From JAKEFM01 sp035695825 (GTDB lineage Bacteria; Planctomycetota; UBA1135; JAKEFM01): a DNA stretch of 64,000 nt. Shown here in pieces: positions 53,579-62,178 of the stretch. The stretch is taken from the NCBI GenBank assembly GCA_035695825.1, contig DASRRH010000022.1, positions 310,001 through 374,000 on the forward strand, given 5' to 3'. Position 1 is the stretch's first letter; every line of letters begins with the position of its first letter. Made by a program: the position numbers and the translations under genes. Below the pieces are notes generated by a model. The model was given only the letters and a program-made list of their open reading frames with translations, was not told the origin of the DNA and did no database searches.

Positions 53579-56014
53579 TCACCTCACCGGCTTGCCGAAC
53601 TCGCGCAGCATGTCGCTCAAGATCGTGCGCGCCGCCGGCGCGAGCGGGACCGATACGCGCTGCTCACCGGCGGCCTCGGGGATCTCGATCGTCGGCCGGC
53701 CGAACGCCGTGGCGAGCCGCCGCTTCGCCGCTTCCCAGCGCTCGGAGGCCTTGACGTCATCGTCCGTGCCGGCCGAGACCCCTGCCCGCGGTCCGAGGGT
53801 CGCGCTCAGCTCGAGGCCCACTTGGAACCACCCCGATTCGGAGCTCAGGAAGCTCGCGCGGCCGTTCTCGTCGAGCTCGACGCGCTGCGGGTCCGAACCG
53901 CCGACACCTGGGCCATCCTCCGCGGAGAGAACGACGCCGATGGCGATGCCGGCCGTGGCGCGTCCGGGCTCGATCGGCGAGTCGAACTCGAGCACCACCG
54001 GGATGGCCCGCCGAAGCTCGACGCGCGCCCCCGACGTCAACCCGAGGCGGCGTTCCCGCAGAAACCCTGTGGCGCGCACGTCGACGTCCACCTGGTCCCT
54101 CGGCGAGGGCAGCTCCGCGATGCCTGCGCGCAGCGGCACCGTGAGCACCGGCTCGCGGCCGGCATCGGCGGAGAGCAGCGTGACGGTTCCTCGCGGCACC
54201 GGCTTGCCGTCCGGATCGACGGCCTCGATGTGGAACGTCGTGACGCGCGAGCGGAGGTCGATCCCGGCGAGCCGCGGGTCGCGATTCGTCCCGCCCGCCT
54301 CGACTTCGACGCCCGGGACGACGAGCACGATGTCCGGGCGCTTGCTCGACCGCCCGAGCGCGACGGCGACGTCGACCCTGCCGGCGGGTACGCGGTTCCA
54401 CCGGAACGAGCCGTTGGACGCCGGAGAGATGCGCGCAAGGAGATCCCCATCTTCCACGGAGCCGCGGTCGGCGCGTCTCAGGAACAGCCCGAGCTGGCTC
54501 ATGTCGAAGATCGCGTCCTTCACGAGCGAGCCTTCGAGCGCCCCGCAGTCGCGGATGACGAGGCCCACATCGCGCGCGCCTGACGTGAAGCGCACGGGAT
54601 CGCTCTCGCGCCCCTGCGGGTCGACGGCGGACATGACGAACGCCCCCGCCTCGAAGCCGTGCACGTCGAACGTGCCGCGCTCGTCGTTCAGATCGAACAC
54701 GATGTCGCCCGGCCCGGCCCCGCGCAGGCCGTCGTTCGAAGCGCCGGCCGAACGACGGACGGAGACCCGCGCCTGGGCGACAGGTCGGCCATCCGAATCC
54801 ACGACGCGCCCGTTCACCACGAGGGGCGCCGCCTCGTAGGTGACGCGGCCGACATCGTACTCGCCCTCGACGAACGGCACGGGCAACGCGACGCGCGCTC
54901 GTCCGCCGACGCCGAAGCCCTGGCTCGCGCCGAGAATCTCGAGCGAGCGCGATCGACTGGGATCCTCGACGTCGCACCCGCTCGCGTCGAAGCGGAAGAG
55001 CCCGGCCGAGTCGGTGGTGAAATCCTCGCCGACCCCGTGCGCGCCCGCCTCGGGATCGCTGACCACGACCCCGGAGAGCCGCATCCCCGCGATCGGCGCG
55101 CCATCCGCCGCGACAAGGCGGCCGATCACGACCGGACCGTAGCGCGGGATCCTGATCCCGAGCGTCGCCGTCTCGCCCGCGAGCCGTGGTCCATCGCCTT
55201 CCACGGATGCGAGCGCGTACTCCTTCAGCCACGCCTTCACGCTCGCTCGCAGGCCGATGGCGATCGGGTCGATGACGACCTCGCCGGGGGTCGTGATCGG
55301 GAGCTTGAACGGGAACGTCGACGAGCGCATGTCCCCGATAGGCTGCTCGCCGGCGGCCCACGCGAAGAGCTCGAGACCTCCCTCAGGCTGGACCGGACGG
55401 CCTCGGGCGTCGTCGACCTTCACGACCAGGCGCCCGAGCTCGGGCGCGACGAGCTCGATCGGGTCGGCTGGCGGATCCGTGGGGTCGACACGCGCGAACC
55501 GACCTCCGGCTCCTGGGAACATCAGGTAGACGCACCAGTGAGCGTCCGACTTCTCACCGTGCCTCGTCTCCTGATTCCGGGAGAAGCGCGCGATCCCGTC
55601 CGGCGCCGCCGAGCGCACGACGAGCCCGCCGTGCTGCTCGATCTCGCCGACGAGGGCCAGCGCAACGGGAATGTTCGCGAGCGGGCGGCGGCCCGAGTCG
55701 ACGACGCGCACACGCAGCTCGCGGCGCGCGACCAATTCCACGCGCTTCGATGCAGGCGGAATCTCGCCCTGGTTGAGCGACGCGACATCGCGCGCCGCCT
55801 CCGCTGGAGACATCGGCGGATCGGGCGTTGCATGCTCGGCTCCACGATCGCCGGGGCTCGCAGGCGCGGCCTTCGAGGAGCCGGCGTCGTGGAGGAGCCA
55901 CCCGGCGAGCCCGGCGCCTCCGGCCAGGAGCAGCCCTCCTGCCCCAAGCACCACCCACTGGCGCGATCTCACGCGACGATCCACCGGCACTCGCGCCGTG
56001 AGATGCGAGCGCAC
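53579..56014 (-). CDS. Membrane-anchored protein with carboxypeptidase-regulatory-like domains
   Basis: This 811-residue protein has an N-terminal membrane helix (WVVLGAGGLLLAGGAGLAGWLL) and a long extracytoplasmic region of repeated beta-sandwich units. Several carry the carboxypeptidase-regulatory-like pattern, for example LVVKVDDARGRPVQPEGG, VNGRVVDSDGRPVAQARVSV and HIEAVDPDGKPVPRGTVTLL. This domain is common in outer-membrane and surface proteins but has no catalytic role by itself. It starts at GTG 56014; a modest site upstream is not decisive. The base composition is slightly less GC-skewed at third positions than in neighbours, which may point to a different origin. Confidence 0.75.
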   Translation of the reverse strand: MRSHLTARVPVDRRVRSRQWVVLGAGGLLLAGGAGLAGWLLHDAGSSKAAPASPGDRGAEHATPDPPMSPAEAARDVASLNQGEIPPASKRVELVARRELRVRVVDSGRRPLANIPVALALVGEIEQHGGLVVRSAAPDGIARFSRNQETRHGEKSDAHWCVYLMFPGAGGRFARVDPTDPPADPIELVAPELGRLVVKVDDARGRPVQPEGGLELFAWAAGEQPIGDMRSSTFPFKLPITTPGEVVIDPIAIGLRASVKAWLKEYALASVEGDGPRLAGETATLGIRIPRYGPVVIGRLVAADGAPIAGMRLSGVVVSDPEAGAHGVGEDFTTDSAGLFRFDASGCDVEDPSRSRSLEILGASQGFGVGGRARVALPVPFVEGEYDVGRVTYEAAPLVVNGRVVDSDGRPVAQARVSVRRSAGASNDGLRGAGPGDIVFDLNDERGTFDVHGFEAGAFVMSAVDPQGRESDPVRFTSGARDVGLVIRDCGALEGSLVKDAIFDMSQLGLFLRRADRGSVEDGDLLARISPASNGSFRWNRVPAGRVDVAVALGRSSKRPDIVLVVPGVEVEAGGTNRDPRLAGIDLRSRVTTFHIEAVDPDGKPVPRGTVTLLSADAGREPVLTVPLRAGIAELPSPRDQVDVDVRATGFLRERRLGLTSGARVELRRAIPVVLEFDSPIEPGRATAGIAIGVVLSAEDGPGVGGSDPQRVELDENGRASFLSSESGWFQVGLELSATLGPRAGVSAGTDDDVKASERWEAAKRRLATAFGRPTIEIPEAAGEQRVSVPLAPAARTILSDMLREFGKPVR

Positions 56015-56349
56015 TCAACGCGGCTTCGCGCAGACGACGGTCGGTCCATGCGAAGTCTCTGCGGGGCCGGCTCTTCCATCAGGACGGGGGGGAGTTGACT
56101 CGCAGGTGCGCGCCTGCCTCGCTGGTCGATAGCCGCTACTGAGTCACTCTACGCATCGCTCGTCCCCGAGACCAGCTTCGACCGGACGGGATTCTGCGCC
56201 GCGCCGCGTGCTCTGGGCCATTCGGAGCCCGCCACACGGTACAGCCAGTCTCTGCGAATGGCACCGCCCCTTCCGGTCTTGGCCGGAAGGGGCGGTCGAA
56301 CTACACGGATACGGAGGCTGGCCGTGCCCAGCCTGCGTGTCGTTGGTTC
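56015..56349. other. Intergenic stretch with terminator
   Basis: These 335 bp separate two same-strand genes. They contain the 14-bp hairpin at 56263-56296, which probably ends the transcript from 57513. Otherwise no gene is supported. Confidence 0.5.
56263..56296 (-). terminator. Perfect 14-bp hairpin
   Basis: A perfect 14-bp stem (56263-56276 with 56283-56296) with a 6-nt TCTTGG loop lies 53 bp after the stop of the cysteine-rich protein gene. It is the strongest simple hairpin in this part of the window. No U-tract follows. Confidence 0.65.
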
Positions 56350-57513
56350 CTACGGACAGCCGGGCTCGGTGGTGATGTGGTTGTCCTCGATGAAGGTCGA
56401 GAGGGTCGACGTCAGAGTCGCTGCCGTAGGCACAGTAGTCACATCGCAGGCAGCAAGCCTGGCATGCGCAGCGGCCAGCGCATCACCGATCCCACCATCG
56501 CCCGGGCCCGGAACACTTCCCCCGCAACCGCTCGCGAGGAAGCTCAGCTCCACTGAGATCACCTGGTGGGCCAGCTTGCCGAGCGTGTTGGTGGTGCTTG
56601 GCGGACCCGCGAAAGAGGTGTTCAGCACGGTGCAGATAGCAGCCGCGCCGTAGCAGTCGGCGCCGTTGCCGCTGCAGTCGGCGTCGAACAGGCAGAGGCC
56701 GGTCCCGGCGCTATTGTCGCCGGAGCAGGCACAGGCGGGCAGCGCGGGCAGCGTGGGGGCGGTAGTGCACATGCCCACGTTGTTGCAAATCTTATTACGC
56801 CAGAAGCCCTGCGAGAGCATGCAGCCCCCCGGGCAGGCCGCCGTCGAGCAGCAAACATTCCCCGTATAGGCGCTGCGCTGCACCCCGGATGTGGCGTGGA
56901 CGAACCCACGGAACACGTACGTGGTGCCGCATCCCAGTTCTTCCCCACCGCAGATGTTCACTCCGACGCCGCATTCGTCGTCGAACAGAGCGCCGATTCT
57001 GACCGTGCCGTCGGCTGACGGGGGGTCGCTTCCCGGGCACGGGGTGCACGCTCCGGCGGCGAGGTTGTACGCGCTGCAAGCCGGGGAACCCGAGAACGAG
57101 CCCTTGCAGAAGGTCTCGGGAGGGCCGTCCGTATAGACCGGCCAGACGAAGGCGGCGCAGTCATCGGCGTCCTTGTCGCCGTCACCGTCCACGTCCGGAA
57201 GCGGCATCCACTGCACCGAGAACCCGGCGGGCGCTCCGCCGATGATGTTCCCGCTGGTCACTCCCGCGCACACCGTGAGCGTGATGGTGGTTTCGGTGGA
57301 GGCGCAGCACGCGATCGTCGGCGTCGCGTACACCCTCCTGGGAGGGGCCGGTGTCGGCATCGCGAAGGCGGGCCCGACGGGCACCATCGACGTAGGCGCC
57401 GGCGTCACCGCCACAGGCGGAGCACCTGCGGAGTTGTTGAGGAGGAGCGTACCGGCCACGGTCGCCGTACAGGCGACCAGGGCCAACAGGGGGAGGGTGT
57501 TGCGCACTGCCAT
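56350..57513 (-). CDS. Secreted cysteine-rich protein
   Basis: This 387-residue protein has a signal (LPLLALVACTATVAGTLLL) and an excellent ribosome site (AAGGAGA, 5 nt before ATG). The mature part holds more than 30 cysteines, Gly/Ala/Pro-rich linkers, a dockerin-like PLPDVDGDGDKDADD acidic stretch near residue 105 and GCMLSQGFWRNKICN near residue 230, similar to the TQGFWKNH motif of some surface proteins. The cysteines occur in close pairs (PACAC, CCSTAAC) and would require oxidative folding outside the cytoplasm. No enzyme motif was seen. It is followed by a strong hairpin, so it is a single-gene unit. Function unknown. Confidence 0.75.
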   Translation of the reverse strand: MAVRNTLPLLALVACTATVAGTLLLNNSAGAPPVAVTPAPTSMVPVGPAFAMPTPAPPRRVYATPTIACCASTETTITLTVCAGVTSGNIIGGAPAGFSVQWMPLPDVDGDGDKDADDCAAFVWPVYTDGPPETFCKGSFSGSPACSAYNLAAGACTPCPGSDPPSADGTVRIGALFDDECGVGVNICGGEELGCGTTYVFRGFVHATSGVQRSAYTGNVCCSTAACPGGCMLSQGFWRNKICNNVGMCTTAPTLPALPACACSGDNSAGTGLCLFDADCSGNGADCYGAAAICTVLNTSFAGPPSTTNTLGKLAHQVISVELSFLASGCGGSVPGPGDGGIGDALAAAHARLAACDVTTVPTAATLTSTLSTFIEDNHITTEPGCP

Positions 57514-58468
57514 GGAGTCTCCTTGGGATTCGATCGGCCACTCGGGATCGTGAGGATCGGCACCCTGGCCACGGGCGCCGCCCTCCCTGGCGGCACGTTC
57601 CGGGGAACGGTACCGACGGGAGTCGTTCTCCCCTGGACACTGCTCGGCCGAGACCCGAGGGGGCCTCGCTGGGGAGGCGAAGCCTCACGTGGGAAACCGC
57701 CGGGGGATCGGTTCGCCGAGCCCTGGAGCGGAACTGCAATTCTGATTCCGGCCGACGGAGAGGCGACGAGGCCGACTTAACCTCATGGGGCGCGTGGTCC
57801 TATATGCGTCTCCTTGTGGATGGGGGCGCACCCAGGGCGTCGCCCCGATCGGTAAACACGCTTTCGATACGGAAAGAGTCTTTCCGAGGGAGGATGTGCG
57901 CCGGGACGAGAAACGGGCCGGTGATGCGAACGCTTCGACGTCCTCTACGTGCGGCATTCTCGAACCGGCGGAGCTCGTGCCGGTGGTCACCGGCGGTGAT
58001 GCAGAGCTTGCTTCCGGTACGCCTGTGCTTCCTCAACCGTCGGGAGCGACGACTGATCGTTGCCGGTCGGGCCGTGTGATCCACCACGAACGTGACGTGC
58101 ACCGGCGAGATACCTACTCCCACGCGGACCTCGGGAGGGCAACCGCATCTCCTGCGGTTCTAGGCGTTCCGTCGCTCTGGCAGGGGCGTCGGCGCGGGGA
58201 GTCGGGCCCTCCGACAGGGAGCGCTGGGACGCCGACAGATGCAGGGGCCTCGCGTTCCCCGAAAAGAAAGCTGCCGCCTCGGAGACTGTCTTGCCGGCGG
58301 CGAAGAGGTCTCGGATCGGCCCGGGCGGGTGCGCGGGTCTTCGACCTGGAGAAGCCTGGAGGGTTCGGACCCACCGTTCGCGCCGCGGACGATCGACCGG
58401 GAAGCGGGAGCGAGAAGATCGATTCGCGACACTCTCGCCGGGGCCCGATTCCCCGCGGAGCCCTGATT
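57514..58468. other. Gene-free, slightly lower-GC stretch
   Basis: No reading frame in this 955-bp interval has convincing coding character, a domain or a good start. There is a perfect 7-bp stem with a 3-nt loop at 57870-57886, and the region around 57780-58100 is less GC-rich than the flanks. It may be a degraded gene, an RNA gene or mere spacer. Confidence 0.5.
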
Positions 58469-58750
58469 TCACCCGTCGGCCGGGCTGACCTGGACGACGC
58501 GTTCGATCCGGTACTTCCGGACCTTCTCCCGAACCGCGGGGCGGCTGAGGCCGAGCAGGCCCGCGGCCCGGCCGAGGTTCCCCTGCGTGAGGAGGAGGGC
58601 TTCGAGGACGATCTGGAACTCGACCTGTTCGATGAGCCGCTCGTGGGCGGAGCCGGGGTTCGCGTCGAGGTGGCCCCGCACCACGCTCCGCAGCGCCGCC
58701 AGCACTCCGGTCGCGTCCTGGGTCCCCTTGGAGGAAGGCCGGTCAGCCAC
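58469..58750 (-). CDS. Stand-alone Fis-like DNA-binding protein
   Basis: This small protein (93 residues from GTG 58750, or 98 from TTG 58765) ends in a Fis-type helix-turn-helix (GNLGRAAGLLGLSRPAVREK). Its last 60 residues align with the C-terminus of the NtrC-type regulator that lies just upstream: about 34 of 59 positions are identical by eye, including HLDA, GSA, RL, EQVE and SRP. It looks like a duplicated DNA-binding domain without the receiver and AAA+ parts. GTG 58750 has GGAG 9 nt upstream, whereas the TTG lacks a ribosome site. It may bind the same sites as its neighbour. Confidence 0.65.
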   Translation of the reverse strand: MADRPSSKGTQDATGVLAALRSVVRGHLDANPGSAHERLIEQVEFQIVLEALLLTQGNLGRAAGLLGLSRPAVREKVRKYRIERVVQVSPADG

Positions 58751-58982
58751 CTGCTCCCGCTCCAATCACTTGCCGTGCCGGACGCCGGGCCGGATCACAG
58801 GAATCGTAAGCCGCGCGGCCGGTTCAGCTAAGAAGTGGCATTCGGGTCTTGTCCATTACCTGCGCGGGAGCCCCCGTGGGATTGTTTCGTTCAATCTTGG
58901 AAAATAGCTTTCCGCCGGCGCGCTCCGGCGGGGCCGGGCCGATTCTTCCAGAGGGACGGGGGACGTGCGCCGCGAACGCGAT

Positions 58983-60413
58983 TCAGCGGTTCCGCCCGAC
59001 GGCGGACGGGACCCCCCGCAGTCCGTACTTGACGGCCTTCTCGCGGAGCGTCGGGCGGCTGATGCCGAGGAGATCCGCGGCCCGGGAGAGGTTCCCCCCC
59101 GTCTCCTTGAAGGCCTCGACGAGGAGCTCGCGCTCGACCTGCTCCATCAGGCGCTGGAAGGCCGATCCCGCCGAAGCATCGAGGTGGAGCCGGGCGAGCG
59201 CGCGGAGCGCCTCGCCGTTCCTCTCGATCGTCCGAGCGTTGCGCGGGACGAGGGTCGCGTCGAGCTGGAGGTGCTCGGGGAGGATGACCGTCCCCTTGCA
59301 GAGGACCGCCGCCTTCATCACGCAGTGCTCGAGCTCCCGCACGTTGCCGGGCCAGTCGTGGGTGGCGAGCCACTCGATCGCCATCCGCGAGATCCGGAGC
59401 CGGTCCGAGCGGAGTTCCTCGCGGCAGCGGCGCAGGAAGTGCTCGGCGAGGGCCGGGATGTCCTCCTTCCGCTCCCGAAGCGGCGGGAGCGCGATCGTGA
59501 CGACCCGGAGCCGGTAGTAGAGATCCTCGCGGAAGCGCCCCTCGACGAGATACGCCTCGACGGGGCGGTTCGTCGCCGCGAGGATCCGGACGTCGGTCCG
59601 GACCGCCTCGCTCCCCCCGACCCGCTCGAAGGTCTGGTCCTGGAGGAGGCGGAGCACCTTCGACTGGGTCGCGGGGGTCATGTCCCCGACCTCGTCGAGG
59701 AAGATCGTGCCCCCCTGGGCCTGCTCGAACTTCCCGAGCCTCCTTCCCGCGGCGCCGGTGAAGGCCCCCCTCTCGTGGCCGAAGAGCTCGCTCTCGAGGA
59801 GGGTCTCCGGGATCGCGGAGCAGTTGACCGCCACGAAGGGCCTGGCCGCTCGCAGGCTGTGTTCGTGGATCGCGCGGGCGACGAGCTCCTTGCCCGTCCC
59901 GCTCTCGCCCCGGATGAGCACGGTGACGTTCGACGGGGCGACCTGGCCGATCCGCTTGCAGACCTCGTACATCTTCGCGGACGCCCCCACCATGCGGATC
60001 CCCTCCCCCGGGGAAGAGCAGAGGGGTTCGCTCGCCGCGCTCTCCGCGCGGGCGCCCGCGGCGAGCGCGCTCTCGACGTGGGCCTTCAGTTCCGCGGCCG
60101 TGAAGGGCTTCGGGACGAAGTCGAACGCCCCGCGCTTCATTGCCTCGATCGCCGTCTCCGTCGTCCCGTAGGCCGTCATCAGGATCACGGGGACGGAGGA
60201 GGCGATCGACTTCACCTCCTTCAGCGCCTCGAGACCGCACCCCTCCCCGAGCTTCACGTCCATCAGGACGAGGTCGGGCACCTCGGCGCGGACGAGCTCG
60301 AGAGCCTCGGGGCCGCTCCGCGCGGTCCTCACCTCGTGGCCGTCGCCGGCGAGGGTCTTCCGGATGGAGGTGAGGAGGTTCGGCTGGTCGTCGACGACGA
60401 GGATCCGGCTCAC
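58983..60413 (-). CDS. NtrC-family sigma-54-dependent response regulator
   Basis: This 476-residue regulator has a receiver domain (phosphoacceptor aspartate in LVLMDVKLGEGCG), an AAA+ domain with Walker A GESGTGKE, a canonical GAFTGA contact loop and Walker B IFLDEVGDM, and a Fis-like HTH near the end (GGNLSRAADLLGISRPTLRE). The GTG at 60413 overlaps the kinase stop by 4 bp (GTGA), and no better start lies in the open frame upstream. It should activate sigma-54 promoters, possibly including the one proposed at 17750. The adjacent Fis-like gene shares its C-terminal sequence. Confidence 0.93.
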   Translation of the reverse strand: MSRILVVDDQPNLLTSIRKTLAGDGHEVRTARSGPEALELVRAEVPDLVLMDVKLGEGCGLEALKEVKSIASSVPVILMTAYGTTETAIEAMKRGAFDFVPKPFTAAELKAHVESALAAGARAESAASEPLCSSPGEGIRMVGASAKMYEVCKRIGQVAPSNVTVLIRGESGTGKELVARAIHEHSLRAARPFVAVNCSAIPETLLESELFGHERGAFTGAAGRRLGKFEQAQGGTIFLDEVGDMTPATQSKVLRLLQDQTFERVGGSEAVRTDVRILAATNRPVEAYLVEGRFREDLYYRLRVVTIALPPLRERKEDIPALAEHFLRRCREELRSDRLRISRMAIEWLATHDWPGNVRELEHCVMKAAVLCKGTVILPEHLQLDATLVPRNARTIERNGEALRALARLHLDASAGSAFQRLMEQVERELLVEAFKETGGNLSRAADLLGISRPTLREKAVKYGLRGVPSAVGRNR

Positions 60414-61750
60414 GACGGGGATCCCGCTCCAGCGAGTGCGGGGAGCCGCACGGCGACGACCGCGCCCGCTCCGGCGCTGCTCTCGAACTCGATCGACCCC
60501 TGGTGCTCCTGGACGATCTTCAGGGCGATCGGAAGGCCGAGCCCGGTCCCCGTCGGCTTCGTCGTGAAGAAGGGGTCGAAGAGCCGCTTGCGGAGCCTCC
60601 GGGGAACGCCCGGCCCCGTGTCCCGGACGCGGACGACGACCTCTCCGGGCTCCCCGGGATGGCCCTGCCAGCCCGTCTCGACCGTGAGGGTCCCTCCGTC
60701 CGGCATCGCCTCGGCCGAGTTGAGGAAGAGGTTCAGGAAGACCTGCTTCAGTTCCTCCCGGTCGACCGGGACGGGGGGGATCCGGTCGTCGAATCGGGTG
60801 ACGACCTGGATCCTCTTCGCCGCCAGCGTGGGGAGGAGCGCGTCGATCGCCCCGGCCGCTATGGCGTGGACGGGCACGAGGTCTCGGGGGCGGGAGGGAC
60901 GGCGGGCGAGGTCGAGGAACTTCCCGACGACGCGGTCGAGGCGACCGATCTCCTGGTTGATCACCTCCACGTCCTCGAGGCTCGAGGGGGAGAGGCCGTC
61001 GCCGCGCAGGGTGTCGACCCGGAGTCGAATTGCGGTGAGGGGGTTCCGGATCTCGTGGGCGACGAATCCAGCCATCTGGCCGAGCGCCGCGAACTTCTCG
61101 GCCTCGACGATGCGTCGAGTCGCTCGCCGGTGGTGGAGCGCGGCGAGGAGCCCTCCGAGGAGGGCGGCGGCCCCGATCCCGACCCAGATCCCGGCCTCGA
61201 GGCGCGCGAGCTTCCGCGCGTTCGTGGCCTGGGCGTCCGCGATGAGGCGCTCGTTCAGGGCGAGCAGCTCCTCGCAGGCCGCGTGGATCTCCTCGACGCG
61301 CGGCCAGATCTCGTTCGCGTGGACGAGGGCCGCCTCCGCGGTCCGGTTCTCCTCCGCGAGGACGACGACCCAGTCCCGCAGGCGAGTGTACTCGTCGTAG
61401 AGGGTGGCGATGCGGTGGACGATCCGCCGCTCCGGCTGCGTGAAGGCCACGTCTCGGGCGGCGGCGAACCAGCACTCGAAGTCGGCCCGCTTCTCCTCGA
61501 GGAGGCGGATCCACCTCGGGTCCGGGGCGAGGAGGAAGTTGGCGACGATGCCCTTCTGGTCGAGGAGGACGAGCTCGAGCTCCGCCGCGGCCTTGAGACT
61601 CGAGACGTTCTCGGCGAGCACCGCGCGGGAGGAGCGGTCGATCGTCTGCCGCGACTCCCGGGCGAGGAGCCCGATCCCCGCGAGGAGGATCCCGATCCCG
61701 GCGAGACCGGCGAGGGTCCGGCGGTCGAACGTGCGACGGCGCACGATCAT
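60410..61750 (-). CDS. Membrane sensor histidine kinase
   Basis: This 446-residue kinase has a helix at about 14-30 (GLAGIGILLAGIGLLA), an extracytoplasmic helical sensor of about 150 residues and a second helix near 190-208 (GIWVGIGAAALLGGLLAALH). The kinase core has H box VAHEIRNPLTAIRLRVDTLR, N box FLNLFLNSAEAMPDGG and G boxes RDTGPGVPRRLRKRLFDPFF and GTGLGLPIALKIV. The helical sensor resembles CHASE3 or four-helix-bundle input domains. It overlaps the NtrC-type regulator by 4 bp. The stimulus is unknown. Confidence 0.9.
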   Translation of the reverse strand: MIVRRRTFDRRTLAGLAGIGILLAGIGLLARESRQTIDRSSRAVLAENVSSLKAAAELELVLLDQKGIVANFLLAPDPRWIRLLEEKRADFECWFAAARDVAFTQPERRIVHRIATLYDEYTRLRDWVVVLAEENRTAEAALVHANEIWPRVEEIHAACEELLALNERLIADAQATNARKLARLEAGIWVGIGAAALLGGLLAALHHRRATRRIVEAEKFAALGQMAGFVAHEIRNPLTAIRLRVDTLRGDGLSPSSLEDVEVINQEIGRLDRVVGKFLDLARRPSRPRDLVPVHAIAAGAIDALLPTLAAKRIQVVTRFDDRIPPVPVDREELKQVFLNLFLNSAEAMPDGGTLTVETGWQGHPGEPGEVVVRVRDTGPGVPRRLRKRLFDPFFTTKPTGTGLGLPIALKIVQEHQGSIEFESSAGAGAVVAVRLPALAGAGSPS

Positions 61751-61995
61751 GCGTGCCTGCCGCGGCTGCGCATCCGCGGGAGAGGACGCGTCCGCCAGAA
61801 GCGCCGCCGCGGCATGAGTCCTGCAGCCGTTGCTCTCTCCGTCCCGGCGCGCCGGCCGTCGGCGCCCGACGTCGAGGGGAATTGCGACGATCCTCCAGGT
61901 CGGGAGAGACCCTCCTGGACCCTCATGAGACTCTTGGATTCCCTTCCAGGGACAGTGACCGGAACGATCGCTCGAGTCCCCTGAAACCGCGATCC

Positions 61996-62013
61996 CTCCG
62001 GAAAGTTCCGGAG
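61996..62013. promoter_or_regulatory. Perfect 18-bp palindrome in the kinase leader
   Basis: The sequence CTCCGGAAAGTTCCGGAG is an inverted repeat of 8 bp with a 2-nt centre. It lies within the presumed leader of the kinase operon, about 250 bp before the ATG. It may be a regulator operator or part of a leader hairpin. Confidence 0.35.
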
Positions 62014-62052
62014 ACGGCTCCCGGGCCCCCCCACCACGCAAGAGGTTACCTG

Positions 62053-62079
62053 ACTATCGCGGACCCGCCGTCTTGTCAA
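62053..62079 (-). promoter_or_regulatory. Possible sigma-70-type promoter of the kinase operon
   Basis: On the minus strand there is a perfect TTGACA (62079-62074) followed 15 bp later by GATAGT (62058-62053). The -10 match is 4 of 6 and the spacer is short, so this is weak. If used, the kinase transcript would have a leader of nearly 300 nt. Confidence 0.25.
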
Positions 62080-62178
62080 TGGCGCACAGCGGCTTCGCCG
62101 AAAACGGGATTTGCTGGAAGGACCTCCGCGGAGGGCGTTCGCGCCGGCGAGAGGGAGGAGTCGGACGCCGGTCCCGGA

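Larger units (their letters stand above)
61751..62178. other. Intergenic region upstream of the kinase
   Basis: These 428 bp lie between the kinase start and the OPT stop on the same strand. They contain a palindrome at 61996-62013 (CTCCGGAA-AG-TTCCGGAG), a possible promoter at 62053-62079 and a short inverted repeat at 62123-62134. No gene is supported. Confidence 0.5.

Noticed and set aside
57800..58123. Possible transposase or regulator in the gene-free stretch
   Set aside because: The minus-strand frame is Arg-rich with no family motif, ribosome site or conserved start; no competing frame is better.
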